NCBI GenBank assembly: GCA_022647725.1
Contig: JALCLG010000001.1
Location: 1,342,001 to 1,406,000, forward strand
Direction of reading: 5' to 3'
Length of the DNA stretch: 64,000 nt
Source: Bacilli bacterium
Lineage (GTDB): Bacteria > Bacillota_I > Bacilli_A > RFN20 > CAG-288
Every line of letters starts with the position of its first letter. Position 1 is the first letter of the stretch. Below the pieces are notes generated by a model, which ran no database searches, had not been told where the DNA came from, and was given only the letters and a program-made list of their open reading frames with translations. This document shows, one piece after another, positions 36,642 through 44,492 of the stretch. The position numbers and the translations under genes are program-made.

Positions 36642-37148
36642 TTATTTATTGGCCTTATTAATGGATCTTATGGCTTTATTGATATCATCGGTAGTCGGGT
36701 CATCATCATGGGGAGTATCCTCTCCATCGTCTTCCGTATCCGACATTTCATAGGTGTTGATAATCGGGAGAACGAAAGGCTCAACCTGAGCAGAGGAGGT
36801 GATATTGGTAACAATTGAGCGCAGGTAAGGGAAGAGGATACTAATAGTATTCACTTCCATGACTTGCTTCTCAACAGGATCGTCCTCATAGTTTTTGCAT
36901 TCGAAAATACCGCTGACAATTACATCAAGGTAATATGGGGACTTCTTCTTATCGCCAATGGCTGCTCTAACTGCGACAAGGGCGGTATCTTTATTTAACT
37001 TATCAATCCGATGCATGAATTCCCAGCTTTTGGGAGCGGACGATGTATCCTTTGTCAGTGAGGAAACGCCGACCTTGCCATTCATCATGAAAACAATAGA
37101 GGGAGTAAAGATTCTTATCAGCTTCAGCACACTTGTGTTTTCGTCCAT
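36642..37148 (-). CDS. SecB-like chaperone of a TAC system
   Basis: 168 residues. The NTISILFPYLRSIVTNIT...FVLPIINTYEM block matches the SecB core (ILFPYxRxxIxxLT, LPPINF), and VIVSGIFEC matches the first beta-strand. An acidic tail (about 148-165) follows. SecB-like chaperones in toxin-antitoxin-chaperone loci hold the antitoxin folded; loss of binding on stress frees the toxin. Placed 13 bases after the antitoxin gene, which fits that role. No second secB or sec genes are nearby. Confidence 0.8.
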   Translation of the reverse strand: MDENTSVLKLIRIFTPSIVFMMNGKVGVSSLTKDTSSAPKSWEFMHRIDKLNKDTALVAVRAAIGDKKKSPYYLDVIVSGIFECKNYEDDPVEKQVMEVNTISILFPYLRSIVTNITSSAQVEPFVLPIINTYEMSDTEDDGEDTPHDDDPTTDDINKAIRSINKANK

Positions 37149-37161
37149 AAGGGCCTCCTAT

Positions 37162-37758
37162 TTAACAGTTGCATAAACGGGTAGAGAAAATTGCAGCCTT
37201 AAGAGAGTAATCAGGACTCCGCTTCCATCCAGTCTTGGAATAGTTAGGGGCAGTAAAAGGAAGCTTCTTCTCAATAGCCTTATCATCTTTAAAAGCCTGA
37301 TCAATCAGTTTTTCTTTGGATCTCTCGTATGCTTCTTCAGGAATCCGGTCATGGAATTGTTCTAGTAGGTAACTATAAATTTTTCTATTCGATAAAAGTC
37401 TGAGAATGGTGTCATAGATTTCATCCTGAATGGCTCCGTTCTCATAACGGACGATTGTTTTCTCGCCGGCGCCAATCAAAGCCGCTAAAGATGCAGCAGA
37501 GATGGCATATTTATCCCGTAAGGCTCGAATCTCTCCAGAAGTTAACAAACCTTTCTTTATCTTATATTCATCAAAAGCTAAAAGAAGGTTATGATCCGTC
37601 ACTTCAGGGACTTCAATCTCTTCATGGCATTCGTCACAGAAGCAGTGAGTAATTTCTGACTCTACCACCTCTCCACGAACAGTCGATTTTTCAATTTCCT
37701 TCTTGGTGGTATAAGTGACTTCCTTGAAGCAGTTAGTGCAATAAGCTTTCTTTTCCAT
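37162..37758 (-). CDS. MqsA-like antitoxin with zinc finger and HTH
   Basis: 198 residues. N-terminal zinc site C7-x2-C10 and C41-x2-C44. Central Xre-type HTH (about 72-120, SAASLAALIGAGEKTIVRYENG). A C-terminal extension (about 130-198) beyond the usual MqsA length ends in an aromatic/basic tail. In TAC systems such a tail is the chaperone-addiction region that makes the antitoxin depend on the SecB-like partner; that role is inferred here. It likely represses its own operon. Confidence 0.85.
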   Translation of the reverse strand: MEKKAYCTNCFKEVTYTTKKEIEKSTVRGEVVESEITHCFCDECHEEIEVPEVTDHNLLLAFDEYKIKKGLLTSGEIRALRDKYAISAASLAALIGAGEKTIVRYENGAIQDEIYDTILRLLSNRKIYSYLLEQFHDRIPEEAYERSKEKLIDQAFKDDKAIEKKLPFTAPNYSKTGWKRSPDYSLKAAIFSTRLCNC

Positions 37759-37775
37759 TTTCTGTGATACTCCTA

Positions 37776-38126
37776 TTATTCATGAAATGATATAACAATG
37801 ATCTGTGAGCCATCCAAGGTGATCTTGATGTAAATTTTGACGGCAATGACTTCATCTTTGGTAATGGCATTAAACGTTTTCTTGAAGACCCATACCCATC
37901 CCGTGTGCCCCGGGGAGATGTCTTCTTGGTTTTGCTTTGTGCAGTCCTCTTCCGTAAGTCTTCTCAAGACACCATCAATCATCTCTTGCCTTGTCTTTCC
38001 TAATTTCATAAACAGGATGGCAGGATTTTTATTAGGCTCTTTTATCCGTGGCTGAAAGGTGAACTGATTGTAATTGGCTTCTTTTAGCCTTTTCAGCAAC
38101 TCCTTTAACTCTATTGGCTTCGTCAT
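37776..38126 (-). CDS. MqsR-like toxin
   Basis: 116 residues. The C-terminal strand pair VIAVKIYIKITLDGSQIIVISFHE aligns with the MqsR end (VYLKIT, LIVSFKE), and the FQPRIKEPN...KTRQEMIDGVL section fits the RelE-fold helix. MqsR cleaves mRNA, preferring GCU sites in E. coli. First gene of the four-gene operon; GGAGG sits 7-8 bases before the ATG. Identification rests on the C-terminal match plus the adjacent MqsA-like gene. Confidence 0.7.
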   Translation of the reverse strand: MTKPIELKELLKRLKEANYNQFTFQPRIKEPNKNPAILFMKLGKTRQEMIDGVLRRLTEEDCTKQNQEDISPGHTGWVWVFKKTFNAITKDEVIAVKIYIKITLDGSQIIVISFHE

Positions 38127-38150
38127 AAAACGCCTCCAACGTTAGATAAT

Positions 38151-38166
38151 GGTATCATATGATACC
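38151..38166. promoter_or_regulatory. perfect palindrome, candidate TAC operator
   Basis: GGTATCATATGATACC, a perfect 16-base dyad 25 bases before the toxin start. The likely binding site for the HTH antitoxin, allowing autorepression. Confidence 0.6.
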
Positions 38167-38230
38167 TAAAAAGTAAAGAAAAAACTTTTACTGATTTGGA
38201 AGTTAGCCCTAGCTTATCGACATTTTTGCC

Positions 38231-38259
38231 TTGTACGTTGTCAAATAATTCATTACAAT
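38231..38259 (+). promoter_or_regulatory. sigma-A-type promoter of gpx operon
   Basis: TTGTAC (38231-38236), 17 bases, TACAAT (38254-38259). GAGGA at about 38269-38273 precedes ATG 38280. Confidence 0.6.
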
Positions 38260-38279
38260 ACTCTTAACGAGGAACAATT

Positions 38280-38753
38280 ATGAGCATCTATGAGATAACC
38301 GTTGAAGATACTCAGAATAAGAAAGTCTTATTGGAAGCCTACAAAGGGAAGACTCTTTTGATTGTCAATACGGCCACCAACTGCATCTTCACCCCACAGT
38401 ATAAGATCCTGGAGTCTCTCTATGAGACCTACAAGGATAAAGGCTTTGTCATCCTGGATTTCCCCTGCAATCAGTTCCGGAACCAGACTCCCGGAACCAT
38501 TGAGGAGATCAATCAGTTCTGTGCTGCCCATTATGAGACTACCTTCCCAAGGTTCAATAAGATCTTTGTCAATGGTCCGGATGAATCCATCCTCTATACC
38601 TATCTCAAGGCTAAGAAGCACGGACTCTTCTCTTCTAAGATCAAATGGAACTTCACCAAGTTCCTGGTGGATAAGAACGGCAATGTCATCAAGCGCTATG
38701 CCCCTAACAGCAACCCCAAGACGATTGCCAAAGACATCGAAAGGATCCTTTAA
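38280..38753 (+). CDS. glutathione peroxidase-family thiol peroxidase
   Basis: 157 residues. Peroxidatic Cys35 in NTATNCIFTPQY, the FPCNQF motif with Cys63, and KWNFTKFLVDK with the catalytic Trp/Asn. Cysteine-type enzymes like this usually use thioredoxin rather than glutathione; a thioredoxin gene lies at 42838. Reduces lipid or organic hydroperoxides in the cytoplasm. Followed after five bases by an ABC permease. Confidence 0.92.
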   Translation: MSIYEITVEDTQNKKVLLEAYKGKTLLIVNTATNCIFTPQYKILESLYETYKDKGFVILDFPCNQFRNQTPGTIEEINQFCAAHYETTFPRFNKIFVNGPDESILYTYLKAKKHGLFSSKIKWNFTKFLVDKNGNVIKRYAPNSNPKTIAKDIERIL

Positions 38754-38758
38754 TCCCT

Positions 38759-39796
38759 ATGTACCTTGCCTGGAAAGAGATCGCCCATAACAAAGGACGG
38801 TATAGTCTGGTTATCGTGATGGTGTTCCTCATCAGTTATCTGGTGTATTTCCTGACCGGTCTTGCTTATGGGTTGGCGACCTCCTACACCCAGGCCATCG
38901 ACCGCTTTCAGGCCGATGGCCTGGTCTTAACCGAAGAGTCGAATGACAATGCGATGATGTCGTTTGTCAGCGATACTCAGTTTGATGCTTTGTCCGTCTC
39001 CGGAAAGAAAGCCAAGCTTGGGATCTTGCCGGGTGTCATCAAGGATGACAGCTCCGCTAAGAGCAACATCTACTTCTTCGGCGCCGAGGATTCCTCCTTC
39101 ATCTGGCCTCAGGCCATCTCCCTATCGGATAGCGAGGTGCTGATGGACAGCTCCTTGGAGAAGAAAGGCTATGCTGTCGGTTCTACTTTCGGTGTTGTCG
39201 GAACAACGAAGACTTTGACGGTCAAAGGCTTTATTGATAAGACCACCTATCAGACGGCTCCGGTCCTCTTTGTCAATCTCTCCTTGTTTCGGGAGATCCG
39301 CTTTGCTTCCGCAGTCTCTCCTTTGTTCAGCACGGTGGTCTATCAGGGAACACTGACCTCGCTTCCGGAAGGACTCAAGGATTACACCCTGAAGAGCTAT
39401 ACCTCGACCCTGCCCGGCTATTCCGCCCAGGTAGCGACCTTCTCCTTGATGATCGGCTTCCTGATTCTGATCAGCTCCTTCATCTTAGGTGTCTTCACCT
39501 ATGTCTTGACACTCCAGAATAAGAGCTTATTTGCCGTGATGAAGGTTCAGGGCATCTCCAACAAGGTCATCTCCGCTTCCGTCATCAGTCAGACCTTCCT
39601 TCTGACCCTGATGGGAATCCTTCTGGGATTCCTCTTGACGGTCGTGTCTTACCTCTTCCTGAAGGATTCCCTTCCCTTTGCCTTCAATCCGCTCTTCTTT
39701 GCCGGGATTTCCTTAGCCTTCCTTGTCTTCTCCTTGGTCGGAGCTCTCTTCTCGGTCCGGGCTGTCTTTAAGATCGATCCGGTCAAAGCACTCTAA
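38759..39796 (+). CDS. FtsX-like ABC transporter permease
   Basis: 345 residues. One N-terminal membrane helix (about 18-40), a large extracytoplasmic domain (about 45-220), then three C-terminal helices (about 225-335). This is the MacB/FtsX/DevC layout. Pairs with the ATPase whose gene begins 11 bases downstream. Usual roles are lipoprotein or lipid extraction or peptide export; the substrate is unknown here. Confidence 0.85.
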   Translation: MYLAWKEIAHNKGRYSLVIVMVFLISYLVYFLTGLAYGLATSYTQAIDRFQADGLVLTEESNDNAMMSFVSDTQFDALSVSGKKAKLGILPGVIKDDSSAKSNIYFFGAEDSSFIWPQAISLSDSEVLMDSSLEKKGYAVGSTFGVVGTTKTLTVKGFIDKTTYQTAPVLFVNLSLFREIRFASAVSPLFSTVVYQGTLTSLPEGLKDYTLKSYTSTLPGYSAQVATFSLMIGFLILISSFILGVFTYVLTLQNKSLFAVMKVQGISNKVISASVISQTFLLTLMGILLGFLLTVVSYLFLKDSLPFAFNPLFFAGISLAFLVFSLVGALFSVRAVFKIDPVKAL

Positions 39797-39806
39797 GGAG
39801 GTATCC

Positions 39807-40505
39807 ATGAAAACACTGATTGAAGCTAAAGGCATCACCAAGGACTTCCTCCAGAAGGAGGAGGTCATCCATGCTCTCAAAGAGACCGATTTCAAGGGCG
39901 AAGAAGGACAGTTCATTGCCATCATCGGACCCTCGGGATCCGGAAAGTCGACGTTCTTAACCATCCTCGGAGGCTTACAGAAGCCGACCACGGGTGAAGT
40001 CCTCTTGGATGGAAAGCCCTATAGCCGGTTAGACAGCAAGAAACGGAGTCAGATCCGTTTTGAAGCGATGGGATTCATCCTTCAGAGCAGCAACCTGATT
40101 CCCTTCCTGACCGTCAAAGAGCAGCTCTTCCTTTATGACCGGATCCGGAAACAGAAGAATAATTCCAGCCGGTTAGAGGAACTCTCAAACCGGCTGGATG
40201 TCGTTAAGCTCCTTAACAAGTATCCGGATGAACTCTCCGGCGGCGAAAGACAGCGCTGTGCCATCTTAAAAGCTCTCTACCATGATCCGTTAGTCATCCT
40301 AGCGGATGAACCGACGGCTGCCTTGGATGGGAAGAGGACCAAAGAGGTCATCGACCTGCTCGCGGCGGAGACCAAGCGCGAGAAGAAGCTGACCCTGATG
40401 ATCACTCATGATGAACGCTATCTTGCTAGCTGTGATGCTGTCTATGAGGTTGTGGATGGCGTGATGACCCGGAAGAATCTGGAAACGGATAAGATGATCG
40501 CCTGA
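39807..40505 (+). CDS. ABC transporter ATP-binding protein (LolD/DevA-like)
   Basis: 232 residues from ATG 39807, chosen because AAGGAGG lies at 39795-39801; the open frame extends further left into the permease. Walker A GPSGSGKS, signature LSGGERQRC, Walker B VILADEPTAALD, H-loop ITHDE. Powers the FtsX-like permease. Operon ends at a strong terminator. Confidence 0.93.
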   Translation: MKTLIEAKGITKDFLQKEEVIHALKETDFKGEEGQFIAIIGPSGSGKSTFLTILGGLQKPTTGEVLLDGKPYSRLDSKKRSQIRFEAMGFILQSSNLIPFLTVKEQLFLYDRIRKQKNNSSRLEELSNRLDVVKLLNKYPDELSGGERQRCAILKALYHDPLVILADEPTAALDGKRTKEVIDLLAAETKREKKLTLMITHDERYLASCDAVYEVVDGVMTRKNLETDKMIA

Positions 40506-40524
40506 ATTTCTTTGAATCAGCTGA

Positions 40525-40549
40525 AACAGGGGATTCCCCCCTGTTTTTT
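40525..40549 (+). terminator. terminator of gpx/ABC operon
   Basis: AACAGGGG (40525-40532), five-base loop, CCCCTGTT (40538-40545), followed by T. Confidence 0.85.
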
Positions 40550-40625
40550 GAATTCATCAGCCCGTGAACGTTTAACCACAATTTTAAAAATGTGGCAAAA
40601 CACTTTGGTTTATAACAGAGGAACT

Positions 40626-41342
40626 ATGAATGAACAACGGTATCAGGATATCCTGGCTCCTCTTCAAAAAGGAAAACAGTACACGTTAGCGGAACTCTCC
40701 TCTGTTATCCACACCTTACGACCTCAGCTTTCTCCGCGGGGCTATAGCTGGATCCTTTCCCATCTAGTTCAGCAGGGTTCTTTAAAGCGAATAAAAGAAG
40801 GCATCTACTTAAGAGACGACACTCTTAAGATCTATGATTCCGGATCTCTTCCTAAAGTCGGTCAGGAGTGTATCTCTCTCATCAGGAAAGCCTATCCTGA
40901 TTTTAGAATCGTTGCTTTTGAAACCACGATTCTGAATGAATGGCTGAATGAGCTGATTGCCCGATCAACCCTGATTATTGAAGTGGAGTCTTTGGCTTTG
41001 GGATATGTTTATAATGCCTTACACGGAAAAGTCAAAGCTACCCTCCTCTTAAAACCGTCAGCCAAGGAGATGGACTATTACCGGGATGATCGGACTGTCC
41101 TTTTAGAACCTTTGGTATCCCGAGCTCCTTTAACCAAGAATCAAACGACTGTCCGGCTGGAAAAGCTGATGGTTGATCTGATTGCCGATGATTTCCTTTC
41201 TTTCTTCTATTCTTCCAGTGAACTGCCGGATATGTTTGAAAGCATGAGAGAGAATTACGCCATGGATTACGGCACTCTTTTCAATTATGCCAAAAGGAGA
41301 AGGGTTTCTACTGAACTTTCTGCCTTGTTTTCGCCAATATAG
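40626..41342 (+). CDS. AbiEi-like winged-helix protein
   Basis: 238 residues from ATG 40626 (GAGGA just upstream; the longer frame would run through the terminator at 40525). N-terminal winged helix (YTLAELSSVIHTLRPQLSPRGYSWILSHLVQQG) and a GIYLRDD wing, then the alpha/beta domain of AbiEi/DUF6577-type proteins. Such proteins are the antitoxin and repressor of type IV systems. No nucleotidyltransferase toxin follows; an AGGAG plus ATG downstream leads into a frame that stops at once. Confidence 0.75.
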   Translation: MNEQRYQDILAPLQKGKQYTLAELSSVIHTLRPQLSPRGYSWILSHLVQQGSLKRIKEGIYLRDDTLKIYDSGSLPKVGQECISLIRKAYPDFRIVAFETTILNEWLNELIARSTLIIEVESLALGYVYNALHGKVKATLLLKPSAKEMDYYRDDRTVLLEPLVSRAPLTKNQTTVRLEKLMVDLIADDFLSFFYSSSELPDMFESMRENYAMDYGTLFNYAKRRRVSTELSALFSPI

Positions 41343-41346
41343 AGTG

Positions 41347-41622
41347 AAGGAGAATATGAGCGATGATAAATATTGACAATCCGGGTAAAACTTATGTTGG
41401 GAAATCAAAGGATGGGTATCAGAAAAGTCCCGAAAGATCCTTAATTAGGAGTATCCATGTATTTCTTTCTGATAATTTTAAAAAAGGTTTAAGACTGCTA
41501 ATGTTTTGTTTCAATTTGAAATCAATAATTCCCCAGCGTATGGGAAAGTTCTTGAATTTACGAATGAGCAAATTACAGCAAAATATTATCTTTTTGATAA
41601 GAGTCATAGGATAAAAATTAAT
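41347..41622 (+). pseudogene. possible decayed gene between AbiEi-like and Abi_2
   Basis: GAAGGAG at 41346-41352 and ATG 41355 give MSDDKY then TGA. Beyond it protein-like stretches continue in two other frames (DGYQKSPERSLIRS from about 41410, ending near 41490; then FEINNSPAYGKVLEF from about 41512). This looks like a gene that has lost its frame, perhaps the toxin partner of the AbiEi-like protein. The family is not recognisable. Confidence 0.35.
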
Positions 41623-42606
41623 ATGAGAAAACAAAAACCTATCACTCTTAATGCCTTAATGAAGCACCTTCGTAATGAAAAGAAGATACAGATTCAAGGA
41701 TCAAAGGGGAAACTCTTTTTATTAAACTATGGTTATTACCATGGCTACAAGGGATATCGCTTTCGTTTTTCAAATAATGGCAACCGGCAATTTACCTTTG
41801 ATAATATTAAACAAATTCAGGCCGTTATCTCTTTTGATTCTAGCTTAAAAGAGCTTTTTTATCCCCGCTTAATGTTTATTGAGACTGCTGTCAGAAATCG
41901 TTGTTTGGTTGAGATCCTATCATCATCAAATTCGGTTGAATTCAATGATATCTATTCCTCTTTGTTTATTAATCCTTCATCAGTCAAGGACTGCCAACAT
42001 GCTGTTCAGGAAAAAATGCGAATTCGTAATAATATTTACCAGGAAATTAACAATTCCTATAATTCCCACAATCCTATCGTTTGCCATTTTTACGATAGAA
42101 ACCAGTCACTCCCCTTTTGGAGCATTGTTGAACTGCTGACTATGGGTGAACTTTCTCATTTGTTTAGCAATTTGGACAAAAGCATCAGACAAAAAATATC
42201 TTCCTCTCTTGATATCAATCCTGCTTTGGATACCGATTTTCGGGCTTTGAGAGATATGCTTGATATTTTACGGGAGTTAAGGAATGCAGTAGCCCACAAC
42301 AATATTATTTTTGATACACGTTTTGGGACAGGAAAAGTCAAGAAAAGCATTTCCTTAATCCTAAAAAAGGATACAGGAATATGCTTTATTGATTTTTCAC
42401 AAATTCTTGACTATATCATTCTCGTTTTATATTTTATGAAGCATTTGTCCGTTTCAAAAACGGAAATGAAAACATTTGTCAGGGAATATAGCAATATTCT
42501 TGCCAAATACCAAAGTACAGCAAGTCAAGCTGTTTTTGCTGTTACTTTTGATTCAAGAAATAAGTCAGCAATTCAGCTAATGAATGACTATATTTCGCGG
42601 GGTTGA
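41623..42606 (+). CDS. Abi_2 (AbiD/AbiF) family protein with HEPN motif
   Basis: 327 residues from ATG 41623; the frame is open 39 codons upstream, but the family starts with the KPITLNALMKHL segment. Abi_2 features: FLLNYGYYHGYKGYRFRF, ISFDSSLKELFYPRLMFIETAVRNR, LPFWSIVELLTMGELSHLFSNL and RELRNAVAHNN, which holds the HEPN ribonuclease motif R220-x4-H225. Proteins of this family give abortive infection. A structured RNA with its own promoter and terminator follows immediately. Confidence 0.85.
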   Translation: MRKQKPITLNALMKHLRNEKKIQIQGSKGKLFLLNYGYYHGYKGYRFRFSNNGNRQFTFDNIKQIQAVISFDSSLKELFYPRLMFIETAVRNRCLVEILSSSNSVEFNDIYSSLFINPSSVKDCQHAVQEKMRIRNNIYQEINNSYNSHNPIVCHFYDRNQSLPFWSIVELLTMGELSHLFSNLDKSIRQKISSSLDINPALDTDFRALRDMLDILRELRNAVAHNNIIFDTRFGTGKVKKSISLILKKDTGICFIDFSQILDYIILVLYFMKHLSVSKTEMKTFVREYSNILAKYQSTASQAVFAVTFDSRNKSAIQLMNDYISRG

Positions 42607-42621
42607 AATTCTTTGATTTTG

Positions 42622-42630
42622 TGTTATAAT
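42622..42630 (+). promoter_or_regulatory. extended -10 promoter of small RNA
   Basis: TGTTATAAT (TGnTATAAT), 16 bases after the Abi_2 stop. Expected transcription start is about 42637. Confidence 0.6.
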
Positions 42631-42636
42631 ACTAAT

Positions 42637-42708
42637 CGTAAACGGTGTCTATTTCCCGAAAGGCATGATAGCACCTAGGTGAGGGCGGTTCGCTTCCCTC
42701 ACTTTTTT
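42637..42708 (+). ncRNA. small structured RNA next to Abi_2 gene
   Basis: About 72 nt. Hairpin 1: GGTG, bulged T, CTAT (42644-42652) pairs with ATAGCACC (42668-42675), with an inner CC-GAAA-GG tetraloop (42656-42663). Hairpin 2 is the terminator at 42679-42702. No coding frame. A structured RNA motif linked to abiF genes has been described; whether this fits its consensus must be tested. It could act as guide, antitoxin or trigger for the HEPN protein (inference). Confidence 0.6.
42679..42708 (+). terminator. terminator of small RNA
   Basis: GTGAGGG (42679-42685) and CCCTCAC (42696-42702) with an inner GCG/CGC pairing, then six T. Confidence 0.85.
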
Positions 42709-42776
42709 ATTGAATTGCTTTCAAAACTGAAAATTGTTATTTATTTAGCAAAATTCAGACTTTTGCTATTTTTCTA

Positions 42777-42811
42777 GCAAAAAGCCCTCCTTGCCGGCGG
42801 CAAGAAGGGCT
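42777..42811 (-). terminator. terminator of trx operon
   Basis: Long dyad AGCCCT..TTGCC / GGCAA..AGGGCT at 42783-42811, T-run on the minus strand at 42782-42777. Confidence 0.8.
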
Positions 42812-42837
42812 CGTTTACTAAGGATTTGTCTTGGTCT

Positions 42838-43155
42838 CTACTTCATATGCGTCTCAAAGAAGTCACGGATGGCATACTTGGTCTCAAAGCCGACATGGCG
42901 GGCAACCTCTTTGCCATCCTTGATGATGACCAGAAGCGGAATGCTCTCGACATTGAACTCGGCGGCCGACTCGGCATTCTCATCGACATCGATCTTATAG
43001 AAGTCCGCCTTGTCCTTGAAGTCCTCACTGAGTTCCTCCGTGATCGGAGCTAACATCCGGCACGGACCGCACCAGGTGGCAAAGAAATCGACCACCAGAT
43101 ACTTCTTCGACGCCTTCGCCGCATTGAATTCGGCATCATTGATCTGCTTAACCAT
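42838..43155 (-). CDS. trxA: thioredoxin
   Basis: 105 residues, complete thioredoxin fold with active site WCGPC (about 28-32), the cis-Pro loop ESIPLL and GFETKYAIRDFF. Disulfide reductant for cytoplasmic enzymes, probably including the peroxidase at 38280. Last gene of the minus-strand ohrR, trxB-like, trxA unit, with a ribosome site (AGGAGG) upstream. Confidence 0.96.
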   Translation of the reverse strand: MVKQINDAEFNAAKASKKYLVVDFFATWCGPCRMLAPITEELSEDFKDKADFYKIDVDENAESAAEFNVESIPLLVIIKDGKEVARHVGFETKYAIRDFFETHMK

Positions 43156-43193
43156 AAGTAATCCTCCTTTTTTAATTTATGATACTTGGTTAT

Positions 43194-44048
43194 CTACTTC
43201 GTAAGCTTACTGAGATAGGCGACAGCACTTAAGGCGGCAACATTGCCCTCCCCGGCACTCTTCACGTACTGGTAGGGGGTTCCGGTGATGTCACCGGCAG
43301 CAAAGAGACCCGGAAGGTTGGTGCTCATCCCACGGTCGACCACGACTCTCGGACCGTCCGTCAGCAATCCTGGAACCAGCCGTTTCGGGCTGATGGCCTT
43401 CCGAAGGATGAAGACGCCGTCGTAGGCACTTGTGCCGGCTGACGTCGTCAGCATCACCTTCTTGTCGGCCTTGGCTAAGGAGATGGGCTTTTCCTGTCTG
43501 ATAGCAATCTTATGGGTGAAGGCCGGTGTTGTCGGATAGAGCGGATAGAAGGTAACAAGGGACTTCTCGGCTAAGAACTCGGCTTCCTTCTCTTCCTCCG
43601 GATCCGAGCAGAGGACAGCCACCTCTTTGCCTTTGTAGAGCGAGGCATCGCAGGTCGCACAGTAGCTGACTCCTCTTCCCACGAGCTCCTCTTCTCCCGG
43701 ATAGGGCTTCTCTAAGGTAGCCCCGGTCGCCAGGATGACACTGGAGGCTTCGATCATCTCGGTCCCTACCTGGAGGACATAGTAGCCCTCCATTGGGTAG
43801 ATCTCCGCGACTTTGCCTTCCGTGATGGAGACGTTAAGTACCTTCAGATGATCTAGGAACCGTTTGGCCAACTCTTCACCGCTGATCTCCGGCAGACCCG
43901 GATAGTTCTCAATGGTATGGCCTTGGCTGATCTTCGACGAGAGCGTCTTGGATCCGATCAGGATCAGGTTCTTGTTCCGTATCTTGCTGGTGATGGCGGC
44001 CGAGATGCCGGCAGGACCGGTTCCGACAATGGCGATATCATACCGCAT
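43194..44048 (-). CDS. thioredoxin reductase-like flavoprotein lacking NADPH motifs
   Basis: 284 residues (classical TrxB is about 310). FAD motif GTGPAG (9-14), redox CATC (near residue 131-134), and C-terminal GLFAAGDITG FAD motif are intact. The NADPH domain is abnormal: where GGGDSAxEEA is expected it reads VAVLCSDPEEEKEAEF, and the HRRxxxR motif is missing. It may use ferredoxin or another donor, as in the flavin-type ferredoxin-dependent reductases of clostridia. Start overlaps the ohrR end by 11 bases; the thioredoxin is 38 bases downstream. Confidence 0.85.
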   Translation of the reverse strand: MRYDIAIVGTGPAGISAAITSKIRNKNLILIGSKTLSSKISQGHTIENYPGLPEISGEELAKRFLDHLKVLNVSITEGKVAEIYPMEGYYVLQVGTEMIEASSVILATGATLEKPYPGEEELVGRGVSYCATCDASLYKGKEVAVLCSDPEEEKEAEFLAEKSLVTFYPLYPTTPAFTHKIAIRQEKPISLAKADKKVMLTTSAGTSAYDGVFILRKAISPKRLVPGLLTDGPRVVVDRGMSTNLPGLFAAGDITGTPYQYVKSAGEGNVAALSAVAYLSKLTK

Positions 44049-44478
44049 GGGACGATCCTCCTTTCTCAGCCAGGATGGCTTGTAAGATCTCAGCTAATTC
44101 ATGGCTCTGCTCGGGGGTTAAGGGATGGGAGGCTCTCACACAGCCCGGAATCGTGCTTAAGGGCTTGGCTAGGGCCTTGCCCTTCTCAAGCAGACAGACC
44201 CGGACGACTCTTTCGTCTTCGTTGCACCGTTTCCGGGAGAGATAGCCTTCCTTCTCCATCTTCTTGAGGAGCGGAGTTAAGGTGCCGCTATCCAGATAGA
44301 GCTTGGCTCCGATCTCGCTGACCGGGATAAGGTCTTTCTCGAAGAGAACGGAGAGCACCAGATACTGGGTATAGGTAAGACCTAACGGTTTGAGGTAGGG
44401 AGCATAGCTGTTGATGACCTTACGGCTGGCCGCATAGAGCGGGAAACAGAGGGAATCCTTGACGTTAGTTTCTTCCAT
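44038..44478 (-). CDS. ohrR: OhrR-type MarR regulator
   Basis: 146 residues from ATG 44478, chosen for AAAGGAGGAG directly upstream (the frame extends to 44538). MarR winged helix with VSEIGAKLYLDSGTLTPLLKKME and the CNEDERVVRV wing closely like OhrR. The redox-sensing Cys sits in SLCFPLYAASR near the N-terminus. Oxidation by organic peroxides releases DNA. It probably controls its own operon with the reductase and thioredoxin. Confidence 0.85.
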   Translation of the reverse strand: MEETNVKDSLCFPLYAASRKVINSYAPYLKPLGLTYTQYLVLSVLFEKDLIPVSEIGAKLYLDSGTLTPLLKKMEKEGYLSRKRCNEDERVVRVCLLEKGKALAKPLSTIPGCVRASHPLTPEQSHELAEILQAILAEKGGSSHAV

Positions 44479-44492
44479 GGCTCCTCCTTTCA

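Noticed and set aside
40512..40625. N-terminal extension of the AbiEi-like gene
   Set aside because: It would be translated from the terminator hairpin of the preceding operon; the ATG at 40626 has its own ribosome site.
41363..41614. 83-codon frame as a real small gene
   Set aside because: No ribosome site at its ATG, and it overlaps another protein-like frame; better explained as decayed sequence.
42679..42702. tRNA-like T-arm (GGTTCG loop)
   Set aside because: It is only the terminator hairpin; no acceptor stem or anticodon arm can be drawn.
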